NCBI GenBank assembly: GCA_031002005.1
Contig: JARYHS010008074.1
Span: 9,680,924-9,744,923 of the forward strand
Direction of reading: 5' to 3'
DNA: 64,000 nt
Origin: Vandiemenella viatica
Taxonomy: Eukaryota; Arthropoda; Insecta; Orthoptera; Morabidae
Below, piece by piece: positions 11,298 to 24,275 of the stretch. The number at the start of each line of letters is the position of its first letter. The stretch's first letter is position 1. Both the position numbers and the translations under genes were made by a program. The notes beneath the pieces are model-generated. The model saw nothing but the letters and a program-made list of their open reading frames with translations, did not search any database and was not told the origin of the DNA.

Positions 11298-12223
11298 GTA
11301 TTAAAAATCTTTGGCACCTATGCGTTCTGGTAATGGAAGCTTTAAGGCAAACTAAAAAATCACGGTTTGATATCACGTAGTTTAAGTTTACAGAGAATGT
11401 GTATTTAAGGATGGCATAATGAAAATTTTTCTGATTTAACATAAACGGAAAACAGGAAATAACACATTCGTTGACGCATATCTGTTCATTACAACTAACG
11501 TTTCCAGTAAAGCAAATATTACAATTTCGGATGTCTGATGACTACAGATTAAAACTATCTAAAAATGGTAGCTACACAGAAACGTTCCACTATCATACCA
11601 AACACACAAAGCAGATAACATATGATCAACTATCAGTATCGATTTATATCAGAAAATTATGTTAGCAGTTTAGGTGTGGTGTGTATTATACTGTAACAAT
11701 CTTAGTGCACACTCACCAAATTGCTTTTCATTATGATTTTGCTAATATTTATGCCTGTTAAAGTGTTCATGTTTGGTGTAGTGATTTTATTTACGTATAT
11801 CGTGAATTTTAAGGTACTATATTACAGACAACTGAAGAAATAAATAACAAAATTTATGTAATCAGAAAGAATATTAACGGTTTAAAAATAGTGGGTTGTT
11901 TACATGTGTTGTATAATGTGATCCTCGGTATGTATTTTTTGAATTAGCAGTAATTTCAAATGAGTCCTTTTGTTAATTGATTAATTAAGGTATACAGGGC
12001 AAGGATTTCTTAATTTAATCGGACCTACTTTTGAAACTATTGTTGCTCGGCGGAATTATATACGTGGTTATGTCCTTTTATATGGAAAGTTCAAAGTACT
12101 GTATAGTGTACATTAAAGTGAATACGTATGTACATACCTCAATGCAAATTATTTTCGTTTCTGAATTAAAATTGTTAAATTTTCTATATCAGTTACCATT
12201 TTTTATTCCATAAACCGTTCGAA
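11298..12223. other. Unassigned AT-rich spacer
   Basis: Strongly AT-rich with only short frames. I see no repeat family or gene. Confidence 0.5.
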
Positions 12224-12234
12224 TTAACATATTA

Positions 12235-12619
12235 AAGTTAAAATGAGCACATTCCTGAACTGCGTTGGTACCGGTAGCGCATTTGAGAATGTATCTGTGG
12301 AGGCGTTAGAGGGTAAATGGTAAAAACGCATTGCTCGCGAGTGGCATTGCAACTTTTTCGCACTGGAGTATTCTTTGGCGAAAATTTGCGAGATGTCGAA
12401 ACTGGTGTCGACTCCCGTGACGAGGTTCATGCTGGCGGACTGCTATCAACATCCAGCGAGATGAGCGACAAGCCACTAGTTTTCGGTTTTCGCAGTCGCC
12501 AGATCGACACCTTTAAACGCTATGTGCGCTGTCTAACTCGTGCGCCGACCCCATATAGTTCTTCCATGTGAACGATACTGTTCGTGCTGCCTCTCAAAAA
12601 AAAAAAAAAAAAAAAAAGG
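12235..12619 (+). mobile_element. Possible retroposed sequence ending in a pure A tail
   Basis: A segment of higher GC than its surroundings ends in about 23 consecutive A at 12597-12619, which is how reverse-transcribed insertions end. The longest plus-strand frame (12317-12571, 84 codons) is not recognised; other frames are broken. It could be a processed copy of an unknown transcript or a LINE/SINE 3' end. Target duplications were not found. A second GC-rich block (12620-12800) follows directly and also has no recognisable content. Confidence 0.35.
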
Positions 12620-12799
12620 TTCGGTTCCGAACATGCAAACGGTGGTTGGCTGAGGAGAGACCTACAAGGCCGACCGCAGCCGTCACCACTGGCTTCTATA
12701 GTTCTGAAGGGAACGCGTGCGGAGCACGGCGCCACTGTCGCCTGCAGCTGAACCCTGCCGCCACCGCAGACTGCGCAACTGCCGCCAACCGCACGCCGA

Positions 12800-14030
12800 A
12801 GAAACGTGTTTATTTGCTGATAACGGAGAAGAAAATTTAATAAATTCTGTGGCAAACCGTACAGTAATACGCAGATCAAGCTGCATACGGAAAAATTTTA
12901 TTTTAAAAATAACGTTTGGAACGTTATAGCATGGGAGCTATTATGTTTTATGCTTTTACTTATAAATATAAATTAGTCGCACACATAAACTTATGTTATT
13001 GGGCATGCATATTTATTAATTGATATCAGTCAGTGGTTGGGATCTATCGTTAATGATTTCCTCTTACCACGCCATTAAAACGTATTCACTGTACAATAAA
13101 TCTTTAATTTGTTCCCTAATCTGGGAATCCTTGACTATTCAAAATCCCCCAAAACAAGAAAAGCTTAAAATGTTATCCTGGCTGCTAGTTTAATTATTAC
13201 TGTACCTATAAAATGGAGTATTTTTGTCTTCAATATGACTGTCACGAAGTAAATTGTATATAAAACAAGCTGATCATATTAGGCCATCAGCCACATTTGG
13301 CGCTATAGTAATAGGAGTTTAATAAACCCTAAATACTTGGCTTATTAGTCCAAAAGCATTTTATGTCACTCGTCGTCCAAGGCATAATTTATAGTTATAA
13401 TTGCAACTCTTTTGGAACATGGTTTCATGATATAATCACTAATAGCAAACGCATCGTCTCCAATAGGAAATAGGATAACACTACATTTGTTCCTGGCAAA
13501 CATTTTGGTGGAGAGATGTTAAATGTCTTTGATGCTATTTTTACTCTGTGCGGGACATTAACGGCTATGGATTAATAAATTGTATCCATGACAGCCAGCA
13601 AAACAACTGAAAAGTAATTTATGTAATTAAAAAATAGTACTCCCCTTTTATTTGGTGTTCTTATGCGAACACGTTTTCCGTGTATTCAACCAACGTAATT
13701 AAATATATTCCATTCATGTCAAAATTCCTGTTAGAAAAGTCTGAAATCACTTTGAATAGGAGGAGGCATCAATTACGACATCAATTTTAGTCTTAAGTAC
13801 ATGTTTCACAATATGTGATATGTGTGTGGTTCAATTTAATCACAAACAAAACTGGGTAAAAAATTGTTTTCGTGACAATAGCTCCTGAATATGACTACAT
13901 CACTTAGTATAGTATATTTGTAATCAGCATTGAATTGTTTCCTCCTGGTGTTATAATTTTATGTAAACGCACTGCGAGCTTTCTTCTTTTCTTAGTAATA
14001 TGAAACGGCAAAACATCATCATCATCACCA
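12800..14030. other. Unassigned AT-rich spacer
   Basis: No coding frames of interest and no clear repeats beyond simple AT-rich wording and a short CAT trinucleotide run at 14014-14033. Confidence 0.45.
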
Positions 14031-14039
14031 TCATCTTCT

Positions 14040-14400
14040 AACCACGAGGCATCTTGCCTCGCGTAGCTCTTAAGGAACGGTTAAGAGCCGAATGCTTGGC
14101 CGATCTGTCACCGAGTTCCACTCACCTGCTACCACAGGCGACAGCAGGTAGTCTGCTACCTGAGAATGCTGTAGGTCGCTGCAGCCATGTTCGGAACCCT
14201 ACCACATATGGACGAGCCAACAGGCCAAATTGCCCAGCACCGATCCAAAACTCGTCGTGTGTGGGGGAGCTGGGACCGACTGGCGTGGCTTAGCAAGCCC
14301 TGCTGGATTTTCGTCGGGTCCAAACTCCACCGCGCCGAGCCATGCAGCCTAGGATCAGGTAGGCTACACCCACCCCGACGGGGGTGAGATAACCAGTGCA
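14040..14400. repeat. GC-rich isolated block, probable repeat of unknown family
   Basis: This 360-bp block has sharp GC contrast on both sides, begins right after a CAT microsatellite, and has open frames on both strands without recognisable motifs (minus 14401-14156, plus 14054-14293). Short self-complementary segments occur (GCATCTTGCCTCGCG; CCCCGACGGGGG). Its compactness suggests a SINE or MITE-like unit, but I found no second copy in the window and no tRNA head that meets A/B-box spacing. Confidence 0.35.
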
Positions 14401-15590
14401 ACTAAAAGTGGGTACTAATTTGTAGACACTTCTGTCTTAAATATTTCAGCTTTCCGACTTCACATCAAAATGAAACTTGTCTTATTTTACTCGCGGGAAC
14501 ACGAGCTGTACAATAAGCGAAATCCATTCAAAAACTGACCAATCATTTTTGCTTTAATCCTGTTCATAATTTTCAGACACAAATTTAGAGAAATATAGCA
14601 CATTTCTTTCCTGTAGCGCGTTAATAGTACCCGAACTCATTTTTCCAAGAATTTTTCATATGTGCTGACGTTACCTGTTATAGTTTTATAGATTAAACCC
14701 ATTAGTTAGTTTAGAATGATTAATGAATTCAGATAATTCCATCTGTGCGTCGTTTTCACCCTAGTCCCTTCCTTTTTGTACTCAGAGTTTTTTTTGATTG
14801 AAAATATAGATTTTTATCTCACAGAGATAGGTTCAATTTGGAAGGATTAAAATCACAATGACGTAAGTCAGTTACATTTTAAAAAAAAAAAAAAAAAAAA
14901 ACCTGAAACCATATATACATAAATCAATACCTCAATCTGTTAGTAAAAAAGGTGAAGCAAGTCAGTTTTTCATTCAGCTTCCAAGAGGAGGAACTGTAAA
15001 TTATAGTGATGAATGAAACATCTGTTTTGTTTATCAGCAAAGTGCTATAAGTCAGGATTATTGTCTTTGTAAACTCATCCGGCGTGCTCACTGTGTAAAC
15101 GTATCCTGCATGCAGACTTATTGCGCACTTCCGCATATGGTTTCTAAAGATATAATTCAATCTAAAGAAACAAGTCAAGATATATTACGCAATCTCACGT
15201 TATATCAGTTTTGGTTATAAATACACTGGTGTAAGTCATACACTAGTTTTAATCAACACTAGTTTGTCATTTTTGTTAGCAGTAAAATGTAAGCATTTTA
15301 TAGACATTACTCATTTCTAAACTCGGTGTTAAATTTGATTCCAGTTGACTTCACTAGTACGTGGTCTGTCTGGCTCTGACAACATACCTCTCCCTTTGAC
15401 ATTTATAACGTCAGTTATGATACCTCTCACCTTGATAAAAGGCCCAGTGCACCGGGCGTAGCAAGGGCATACAGTTCTTCTATAATATAAAATTAAGAAA
15501 TTGATGCAAAAATTGGAAATTTTGAAATTGGTTGCATATTTTTTTTAATTTAATTTTATCCATAATTCTCTATATTGACGTGACTGTATT
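14401..15590. other. Unassigned AT-rich spacer
   Basis: Includes a pure A run at 14879-14900 with no recognisable retroposon body before it. Otherwise nothing is supported. Confidence 0.4.
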
Positions 15591-15597
15591 AAACAGG

Positions 15598-15863
15598 CAA
15601 AAGGTAGAATGAGAAACAGCCTTCAGTCACTAGAATACAACTTTTATTGTACATAATAAAACGTGATACAGACACTTACTAGAAATAATTTTTCAGCGCA
15701 GGAACAAACTTTGCTAGGCACGAATCTAGCTTAAGGACAATTTAAAACCAAATGTAAATACCATAGTAACCTGAAGATGGATCCACAGGGTCCGAAATGC
15801 ATTGTGTAATACAATAAAAGTTGTATTCTAGTGACTGAAGGCTGTTTCTCATTCTACCTTTTG
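15598..15863. mobile_element. Fold-back element with perfect 54-bp inverted ends and a Penelope-type hairpin motif
   Basis: The 54 bases at 15598-15651 are perfectly complementary to 15810-15863, leaving a 158-bp interior. Just inside the right arm, 15771-15803 reads CTGAAGA, a 6-bp stem GGATCC / GGGTCC with an ACA loop, then GAAATGCATT. That is the CTGAAGA-hairpin-GAAA pattern found in terminal repeats of many Penelope-like elements and related to hammerhead ribozymes. There is one extra T after CTGAAGA, so the catalytic fold is not assured. The perfect arms imply recent origin or strong constraint. Confidence 0.65.
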
Positions 15864-15874
15864 TCTGATTTTTT

Positions 15875-17440
15875 TTATTATTTTTTTTTTTTTTTTTTAA
15901 GTTTGAAGATTATTTCTGCTCGGTGGTAATTTATTGTTTATATATAAAAGAGAAACAGAAACTTAAGTCAATACACCCAGGAGTCATAACATCGGCAAAA
16001 CAGATCGTATGTAAGGATAAAGTTAATGTTTTTATGGAGACCAAATTCAATAAAACTTTAACGACAGAGCCGAAGGTTATAAAACCAATTAATGTTCAGA
16101 TTTTTATTTCCACAATCAGTGTTGCCATTCAGCTGCGAGCCTGCATTACGTACAGCTATTTGAGATTCTAGTTGCAGTCTGTTGCTGATTACAAATTTCC
16201 TTTCCGTTTTAGTTTCACGTGGTAGAGGTGAAAAGAGATCAACGCCAACATTTGGTATGTTCATGTAACAGAATTGATTTACATTCTAAGCTAGGTAGGT
16301 TAGTGATTTATGGCCACAGGTTCTACTGTATATGATTGGTTCTTGTCTTTGGCTGCAACAGCATTGTGCACTATCATACAGTGTTCCGTTTTAAGTCTTC
16401 TATGAAGTTTTTTTTCCTATGTCCGCGTGTCTAGAGTAAACCTTTTCCACAAAATGTGTGTACCTGGGATTTTTGACTACAGACGTAGATAGAATTACTT
16501 CTTATTTTCTCCTGTTTGTTTCCATTAATTCTCACGTTGTATACGGATAAAATTTAAATTCCCTCATGTTCCTCCGCCGCAATTCGCTGAATTTATCATA
16601 CTTATAATCACTCTGTTACCTGGGATCAACCTTCTATTTCTAGACAAATTTTCGCTATTATACTTGATAAAAAATTAGATAGAATAAGGGTGACGACGTT
16701 TCTACTGTGTTAACCAAAAGTGATATTGTATTTAGAAGCAGATTCGCAATGGAACTATCCAATTGCTAGTGTCCGTTTAAGAACAAAGTTCGGTACGTTT
16801 GAAATATAATCTAAGCTTCCGCTCTTTCCATTAAGGCTTTGTTCCCAATAGAAATTTAGTTCTATGAGAGTTTTTGATGACATAGCCAATAGGAAGAACG
16901 TGGGCCACGGCTTTCTGAATTAGACGATTATTTTTAGCCAATCTGGAACTATGTGGTAAAACTGCAGTAACAGAAATATTAGTGGTGCACCACAGCCAAG
17001 TACCCGCATACGATGCCATGCTTGGTTGTAGTTTAACCCAAAATATGTAACAACTATGATGTTACAAATGATTTCGCTTCAAATGAAAGTGCTTTAATCT
17101 AAATATTTATTTATTTTCTGAAAGGAGATAGTTATTTTGAAGAAATGGAACAAGGTTAGCAGAAATTCAATTGCGTTTTCGCCTTCGGAACAGTCACATG
17201 TAGCCGCATGACATCTATATCTCAAAACGAATTTTAAAAACGGTGGCACGGAATAATACTCTGAAATGGAATTATACTTTGACAAGATTTTTATGCAGTT
17301 TGAAGAAACGCTCACGTTTTTTCTTTCAACAAAAGAAAAACCAAAGCTTCTTCTCTTTAATGTTGAACTGCGAAGCAGACCCATCGTGATTTACACTGGA
17401 GGTTGTTTATTTCTACATAATAACTCCACAGGGGGTGTAA
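15875..17440. other. Unassigned AT-rich region
   Basis: Short frames on both strands (15923-16171 +, 17019-16831 -) show no motif I recognise. A T run lies at 15884-15898. Nothing else is supported. Confidence 0.4.
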
Positions 17441-18643
17441 GGGTTTGAGAGACAATAATGGCATTTTCCAACAAAATTTCAACCTCTCCTTCAGGTGGTG
17501 CACCCTGTTTACACGGACGAGGCTCTGGCGACTGAATGATTCCCGATATAAGGAGTCACCCACTGCTTGCCAACGGCCTCCGAAAGGAGGGCGGAAGAGC
17601 GGGGAGCGGTTCAGGGTACACTCTTGTCCTTGGGATTGGAAACGGCCACTAAAGGCGGATGAATCAGAAATGATCAACGGCATGGGGATGCAGAAGGCAA
17701 CGGGAAACCACTGTATTAAAGATCCAAAGGGTATCCCGAGGACATGTAATCCTCTCAAATTACATATATCATGATGGCTTCTTCCTGGGTAAAATATTCC
17801 GGAGGTAAAATAGTCCCCCAATCGGATCTCCGGGTGGGGACTGCTCAGGGAGGAGTCATCAGAATAGATAGAAACATTCTACGAGTCGGAGCGTGGAATG
17901 TTAGAAGTCTGAATAGGGCAGGTAGATTAGAAAATCTAAAAAGGGAGATGGAAAGACTTAAGTTAGATATTGTTGGGATTAGTGAGATTAAATGGAAGGA
18001 CGCACAGGATTTCTGGTCTGGGGAACACAGGATAATTAGCACACAAGCTTTCAATTGAGTCACTGGTGTAGGATTTGTAATGAATAAGAAAGTACGGAAA
18101 CGGGTGAATTATTATGAACAGTTTAGTGACTGGATTATTTTGATGAGGTTAGAAACTAAGCCCGTCCCTACCACATTAGTACAAGTGTATATGCCAACGT
18201 CACAGGAAGATGACGAAGAAATATTGAAAATATACACCGAAATTGAAGAATTAATCCAATATGTGAAGGGGGAGGAAAATCTAATAATCATGGGTGATTG
18301 GAATGCGATAGTGGGAGAAGGAAAAGAGGGGAATACTGTAGGAATTTTTGGTCTAAGAGAAAGAAATGAGCGAGGAAGCAGGTTGTTAAAATTTTGTGAA
18401 AGATATAAGCTAGTAGTGGCAAACACACTGTTTAACATCCATGCAAGAAGAATATACACCTGGAAACGTCCTGGGGATACAGGCAGATATCAGCTAGATT
18501 ATATCATGGTCAAACAGAGATTCAGGAATCAAGTTCTGGACTGTAAAGCGTACCCAGGAGCAGACATAGACTCTGACCATAATTTGATAATAATGAAGTG
18601 CAGGCTGAAATTCAAGCGAATAAGGAAGCAGCATAAGCAGAAC

Positions 18644-19714
18644 TTGTGAAAAAAACACGAAAAAAAACTTAGCACCCTTATTTTTTTTTCTAAATTTGTT
18701 TTTTGTTTTACAGGAAACATTATATTTGATAAATTATAATTTCATTTACGGAACTTACATTTTACAAGTGTATTTAAAATCTTACTGAATCATATAATGT
18801 TTTACATATTAATTCATAAATGTATCCATATAGGTAACGTAATTTTATTCATCCTCTGTCAGTACCACATTCACTAGTATCAGCATTACCATCACTAGTT
18901 CAGTCGGTGTCGCAATTTTCTGTTTCTTCTTCTGTCTCCTCTATATCCATAACTTTAGAAGAAGTTACATTTTCTTCTACTGGTTGTTCTTGTACTGTAC
19001 ACAAAAGATTTTGAGATTGCAATTTTAAATTGTGAGCAAAGTACACACTGTGCTTAAAGACTGCGCCGATAGTTCTGTATTACGGTCTTTTAAGTTTGAA
19101 TTTAAATCTATTATCATACAGAATAGGAGCTTTATTTCTTTTCAATCGTTGGTTTACGCCAAAAGTTGCAAGGAAACGATTCATAATTACTGACAATTTA
19201 ATGACTCAGCATCACTATACGCTGAGAGTTTAACAAGTATACGAATACAAGGAAAGCACAATAAGTAATAAAAAGAGGCAAAAAAACGTAGATAAATTTT
19301 AAATTCCTAATTTTTTGAAAAGATCCATAGGTCTACAGATAAATTCGTAGGGCTAGCTGCACTAGTTCAAATAACGAGTATCAATGCAAACAATGGGGAA
19401 CGGGTATTCCTTCTCGCGCAACATATCCTCTTCGGGAAGTCCCCGTTCATAAAAGAAAATTTCAGTCAATGTTGCCAATATTTTCGTATTTTTTTTTTCT
19501 ACTGAACCAGAAAAATATATTAGATTTAAAAATTAAGAAAAGTACTTAGAATAAACTCTAAAACAGTCATATTAATCAATAATTGCCTTACAAATTTGAG
19601 ATTTAGTAGTTATGAAAAAAAAACGTGTCCCAGGAAAAAAAACATGTTTTTTTCCTAAGTTTTTGTTTCATGTTTTTTTTCAAGCCAGAAAAAAACCGTT
19701 TTTTTTTACAACAC
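18644..19714. mobile_element. 1.07-kb insertion inside RTE copy 1, 10-bp TSD
   Basis: TAAGCAGAAC occurs at 18634-18643 and again at 19715-19724. The uninterrupted copy 2 has a single counterpart (42787-42796), so the 1071 bp between are an insertion. The ends are partly inverted: TTGTGAAAAAAACACG on the left, and TAGTGTTGTAAAAAAAACGG read inward from the right if TA is counted as part of the element. Such ends and an 8-10 bp duplication suggest a non-autonomous hAT-type DNA transposon. The interior is AT-rich with no transposase. Confidence 0.8.
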
Positions 19715-19925
19715 TAAGCAGAACAGACTGGAAATGAATAAACTGAATCAATCTAGCTCGAGAGAAAATTTTTCAGAAATGGTAGACTTAGGTCTAAGCA
19801 GTAACTCTCAAAGTAGCTCAACCGAGGAAGAATGGAACGCATTAAATACCGAAATAATGAATGCTGGCAAAGAAACATTAGGCTTTAGGGAACAAGCTGC
19901 CCGAAAAACCTTGGATCACAGAAGA

Positions 19926-20115
19926 TCTTGATCTGGGTTTCCATGGTTTTCCCAGATCGCTCCAGGCGAATGCTAGGATGGTTCCTCACAATAGCTCATG
20001 GGTGCCTCCTTCCATATCCCGTATATCCCTTCCAAACCATCACCCTATTTGATAGGTGGAATGCACCCTCCGCCACACATTTAGTGAATCGCGGAGTAAT
20101 AATAATGATAATAAT
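19926..20115 (+). mobile_element. SINE fragment inserted in RTE copy 1
   Basis: Copy 2 reads continuously across this point (about 42993-43005), so 19926-20115 is inserted. It begins like the body of the window's 45.6-kb SINE (GGGTTTCCATGG, TCCCAGATCGCTCCAGGCGA, TGCTAGGATGGTTCCT) but lacks the tRNA-like head. It diverges after about 20010 and ends in an ATA-rich tail. A target duplication is not clear. Confidence 0.7.
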
Positions 20116-21972
20116 ATTTTGGAACTGATGGATCAGAGGAGAAGGCACAAAAATGCTCAGGATGAAGCAGGATGAGAGCAATACAGGCAATTTAGAAATA
20201 AAATAAACAGGAAATGCAAAAAAGCAGAAGAAAAATGGCTACAAGAAAAGTGTGAAGAAGTAGAAAAGGAAATGGTGGTTGGTAAAGTAGATGTTGCATA
20301 TCGGAAGATCAAACAGAATTTAGGAGAAATGAAGAAAAGAGGTTTCAACATTAAACCTGCCGATGAGAAACCTGTTTAAAGTTCAGAAGATAGAGCTAAC
20401 CGATGGAAGGAATACATTGAGAAACTGCATGATGGGGATGACTTGAACAATAGTGTAAGGAAGGCGATGTCAACATTGATGACTTAGGAGATCCGATTTT
20501 GAGAACAGAATTTCATTGAGCACTGAATGCCTTGTAAGCAAATAAGGCAGTTGGAATTGATTAGATCCCTGCAGAACTTCATAAATCCCTAGGAGAAGAA
20601 GGAATCGAAAGATTATTGAAGTTGATATCAAATAGTGATGAAACAGGAGAAATTCCAACTGATTTTAATAAAAATATCATCTTCACACTTCCAAAGAAAG
20701 CACAAGCCGACAAATATGAGAATTATCGCAACATTGGTCTAACATCACATGCTTCAAAATTGCTGACCAGAATAATATACAGAAGAATGGAAAGACATAG
20801 TAGGCGAAGATCAGTATGAGTTTAGGAAAAATTGCGGTACAAGGGAAGCAATTCTGGCTTTAAGATTAATACTTGAAGGGTGGATCAAGAAAAACAGAAA
20901 TACTTTTATGGCATTTGTTAATTTAGAACAAGCTTTTGATAATGTTAAGAAGGACAAGATATTCAAAACTTTAAAGAAGTCAGGTCTAAAGTATCGAGAT
21001 AGAAGAATACTTTATAAACTATATAAGAATCAAGTGGCTGTAATAAATAGAGATAATCATGAGAGACAAGCATCAGTTAAAAAGGGTGTGAGACAAGGTT
21101 GTAGTCTATCTCCATTAATATGTATGTAGAGGAAGCAATAAAGAAAGTAAAAGAAAAATTTTCATGTGGCATAAGTGTTCAGGGAGAAAAAATCAGTAGG
21201 CTACGATTTGCTGATGACATTGTCTTGTTAGCAGAAAGAGCTGAGGATATTGTGAAGTTTCTGAGTATCATGAACAAAATCCTGAAGGATCATTTTGGAC
21301 TGAATATATATCAAAGCAAGACAAAAGTGATGAAATGTAGCAGAAATAATAATAGATTAAATATAAAAATAGGATCGGATGCAATTGGAGAAGTAAGTGA
21401 ATTCTGTTACTTAGGAAGAAAAATTACAACCGATGGCCGAAGCAAGAATGATGTTAAAAGCAGAATAGTACTAGCAAAAAGAACTTTCATGAAAATGTGA
21501 AATCTTCTAGTTTCAAATATTTATCTAGGAATTAGAGAAAAAAAAAAAAACTTTTTAGAACTGTATGTGTGGAGCGAACACGGGAATACGGGAAAGAAGG
21601 AAAATTGAAGCATTTGAAATGTGGTGCTACAGAAGAATGCTGAAAATTAAGTGGACAGACAAAGTAAGAAATGAACGAGTTTTGGAAATGATGGGTGAGG
21701 AAAGAAGTTTGTGGAAGAAGCTTACAGAAAGAAGAGACAGGCTGGTAGGTCATATTTTGAGACATGCTGGATTGGTTAATTTGTTAGTGGAGGGAACAGT
21801 CGAAGGTAAGAACTGTAGAGGAAGACAGAGATTAGAATATATGAAGCAGATAATTGAGGACGTGGGCTGCAGGGGATATGTAGAGATGAGGAAGTTATCA
21901 CAATATAGGAAGGGATGGAGGATTTCATCAAACCAGTTGAAAGACTGATGACAGCAAAAAAAAAAAAAAAAC

Positions 21973-24270
21973 CCTGCAGTCAAATTAAAAGGGGATAATT
22001 TTTCGTTTCCTTCACAATTACGATTAATACTATTTTTACTAAATGTGTAGATGATGTAGGTATCTTTGATTTTTGTCAAGTGTATGGTGTTCATTGTTTA
22101 ATGAATTGTAAACGTAACAAAGAACGGCATCAAAATTGACACCAACCTGTTTGAGACAGTAAGCTTATCGTTCCCTTCAAATGGACGAACTTTCTTAAAC
22201 ACTATTGCACGATATTACCCCATATGTAATATTGAGTGTCTTTATGATTTAATACAGGATTTTGTTACACAATCTGGTTATTAGGAATTGTGTCCACTGC
22301 TGGATATGTCCCGTCACTCAGCGTCCGGGACAAGGAGGTGTTTCCTGTCAAGATGCGACCGTTACTGTCATGCTCTAAAGCGATGGACCTGGTGTTCCAT
22401 TAGTTTTATAAGACCGAAAACTTTAGAACCTATGCCTTGACAGGTATACATCGCTTCTGTGTTAACACAAAACAACATTTGTTAGGACATGGGTTCAAAT
22501 CCCAGTCGTGTCAACCCGATTTCTGTTTTCAATTGTTTCCCGATGCCAACTTGGCAAATGATTCCGTCAAACGTTAACGCCTAGATACTTCACCTCCCTC
22601 TCCCCTTTTTGTAAAGTGCTTGATGACCATCGTGGAATGCTTACCAATAACATATTGTTTTTTTTCCACCTTCTAACAAACTAGCTGAACCATCTCCCTT
22701 ACATTGGCCCTCCTATTTAGTAAGAAACCTCCCACTCATCTCACTAGGATTTGTGGATTATTTATAAGATTTCTTGCACTTTCAACCTCAGCGTTATGTT
22801 TATAAGAATCCATTCAAAGCAGTAATCCTTCCATCTAATTATCGTTAAGACCACTACATTCATTAACAAATTTCAATAACTTGAATTTTATCGTATCAGA
22901 TATTAACGGAGTTTATTTTTCCAACATCTTCACGTGGTAAATTGACGAGTTTGCCCTTTGCAAATGTGTAATATTTTTGTTGTGTACTAAATCCTATGAA
23001 ATATATAAAGTGAACATATTACTGGGAATAACTGTTAATATTGAATAACAGCTCTCCAACTTTGGTGGTACATTCATTGCTCTGTGTTCTTTCTTGTTGC
23101 ACGTTTGACCTAGAAGCATTTTTTAATGTTTCTTAAGAGTGTGTAAGTGAATAATTTTGACGTTTTTAGACGTAAACTATACAATTAAACACTGCTGCAC
23201 GTGATGCAATGAACCACTAATATTTTAGACTAGTGCGATCTCGTTTTCCTGCAATAGTTTCATTGAGTCTGTTGTTCTTCCTGTTACCCGACGTCTTAAA
23301 ACTCACTACCGTCTTAAGAAATCTAATATTTTTTATTCATATGTATATTCATAATTTTTCTATAGGTAATCTGTTTTCCTGTCAACTCCTGTTTGTGAAT
23401 GCGTGTGTCAGAGCACACGTAAATGATGTCGTATGGGTTTCGCAAAGCATTAGTGAAAATTTAATTTATTAATACATGTATTTCGGGATGTCGGAGACCT
23501 GGGGATTTTGAAGGCGATTATTCTATCTTAATGCTAATAAAATACCATTTTCTGAGAAGACCACAAAATATTTAAAAAAGCATCAATAACTCTTTACTGA
23601 GCAGGGCCTAACATAACGCTTCGAAGGTTTAGATATGCTTCAGAGAACGTGTTCTAACTGAAGCTGTTGAAATTCACACTGCATCAAACCTTGTCAACCA
23701 GGAGTAAGGTTACACTTAAGTGAGGCACGGGTGTCGGTCATTCGCTACGCCAGTGCTCTGAGCTATGTACACCACGGCGTGCGGATGATAACTAAGTCTG
23801 TAGGCAGGTGGTGTACCTGCGCCAGTCGTCTCACACGATAACCAATCACAAACGCTCACCTATATGGCCCTTTGGTAGGCAATACGAGAGAAAGTAGGCC
23901 CCTCTGACATTTCACAAGAAGATGGCGACAGAGTATTCGATCACCTAAATATCAGTGGAAACACTGTGTTTGGTTGACTTTTTACCTAAAAGCGTTATGT
24001 TAATAATCAACGTTTCGAAATACTTTGTTATTATTTAAGTGTTTCAGTGTGTTTTATATATGTAGCTAGCCTAGGGGGAAAAAGAAGGCTACAAAGTCGT
24101 GGTTGATACTTTGACGGTTCTAGGGCTTTATAGAGTGTATTTTAAGATATTAGTCTGAGTTTTATTCTAAAAATTATGAATTGCGAGCATGGTTTAATAA
24201 TAGGATTCACGCATAGCGCCAAGAATTGCGACACAGTTATCGGCGTAGGCGTAAGGATTGAAAAAAAAAG
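21973..24270. other. Unassigned region with a possible tRNA-derived SINE
   Basis: At 22484-22565 GGGTTCAAATCCC gives a good Pol III B-box, followed by CGATTTCTGTTTTCAATTGT and TGCCAACTTGGCAAATG, wording typical of insect tRNA-derived SINE bodies. The A-box and tail are not clear. Short inverted pieces (CCTGTCAAG 22347-22355; CTTGACAGG 22436-22444) flank 80 bp. No gene is seen in the rest. Confidence 0.4.
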
Positions 24271-24275
24271 AGCGT

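Larger units (their letters stand above)
17448..21972 (+). pseudogene. RTE-type LINE, copy 1 (endonuclease + reverse transcriptase), broken
   Basis: This is a near full-length LINE of the RTE-like type often annotated as craniofacial development protein 2-like. A leader (17448-17770) is followed by an AP-endonuclease frame (17771-18649, TGA at 18056-18058 plus a frame change) with ISEIKW, MGDWNAIVGEG and SDHNLIIM, which hold catalytic Glu, Asp and His. After two insertions (18644-19714, 19926-20115) the RT follows: 20616-20819, then 20908-21129 with FVNLEQAFDNV (motif A; first Asp replaced by Asn) and GVRQGCSLSPL (motif B), then 21120-21500 with RLRFADDIVLL (motif C). The C-terminal region 21565-21948 contains MLKIKWTDKVRNERVLEMMG and GRQRLEYMKQII. 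It ends in an A run at 21957-21972. Stops, frameshifts and the motif A change make it inactive. Confidence 0.9.

Noticed and set aside
14277..14340. tRNA-like string with TGGCTTAGC and GGGTCCAAACTCC
   Set aside because: The distance is too short for a tRNA and the stems do not close.
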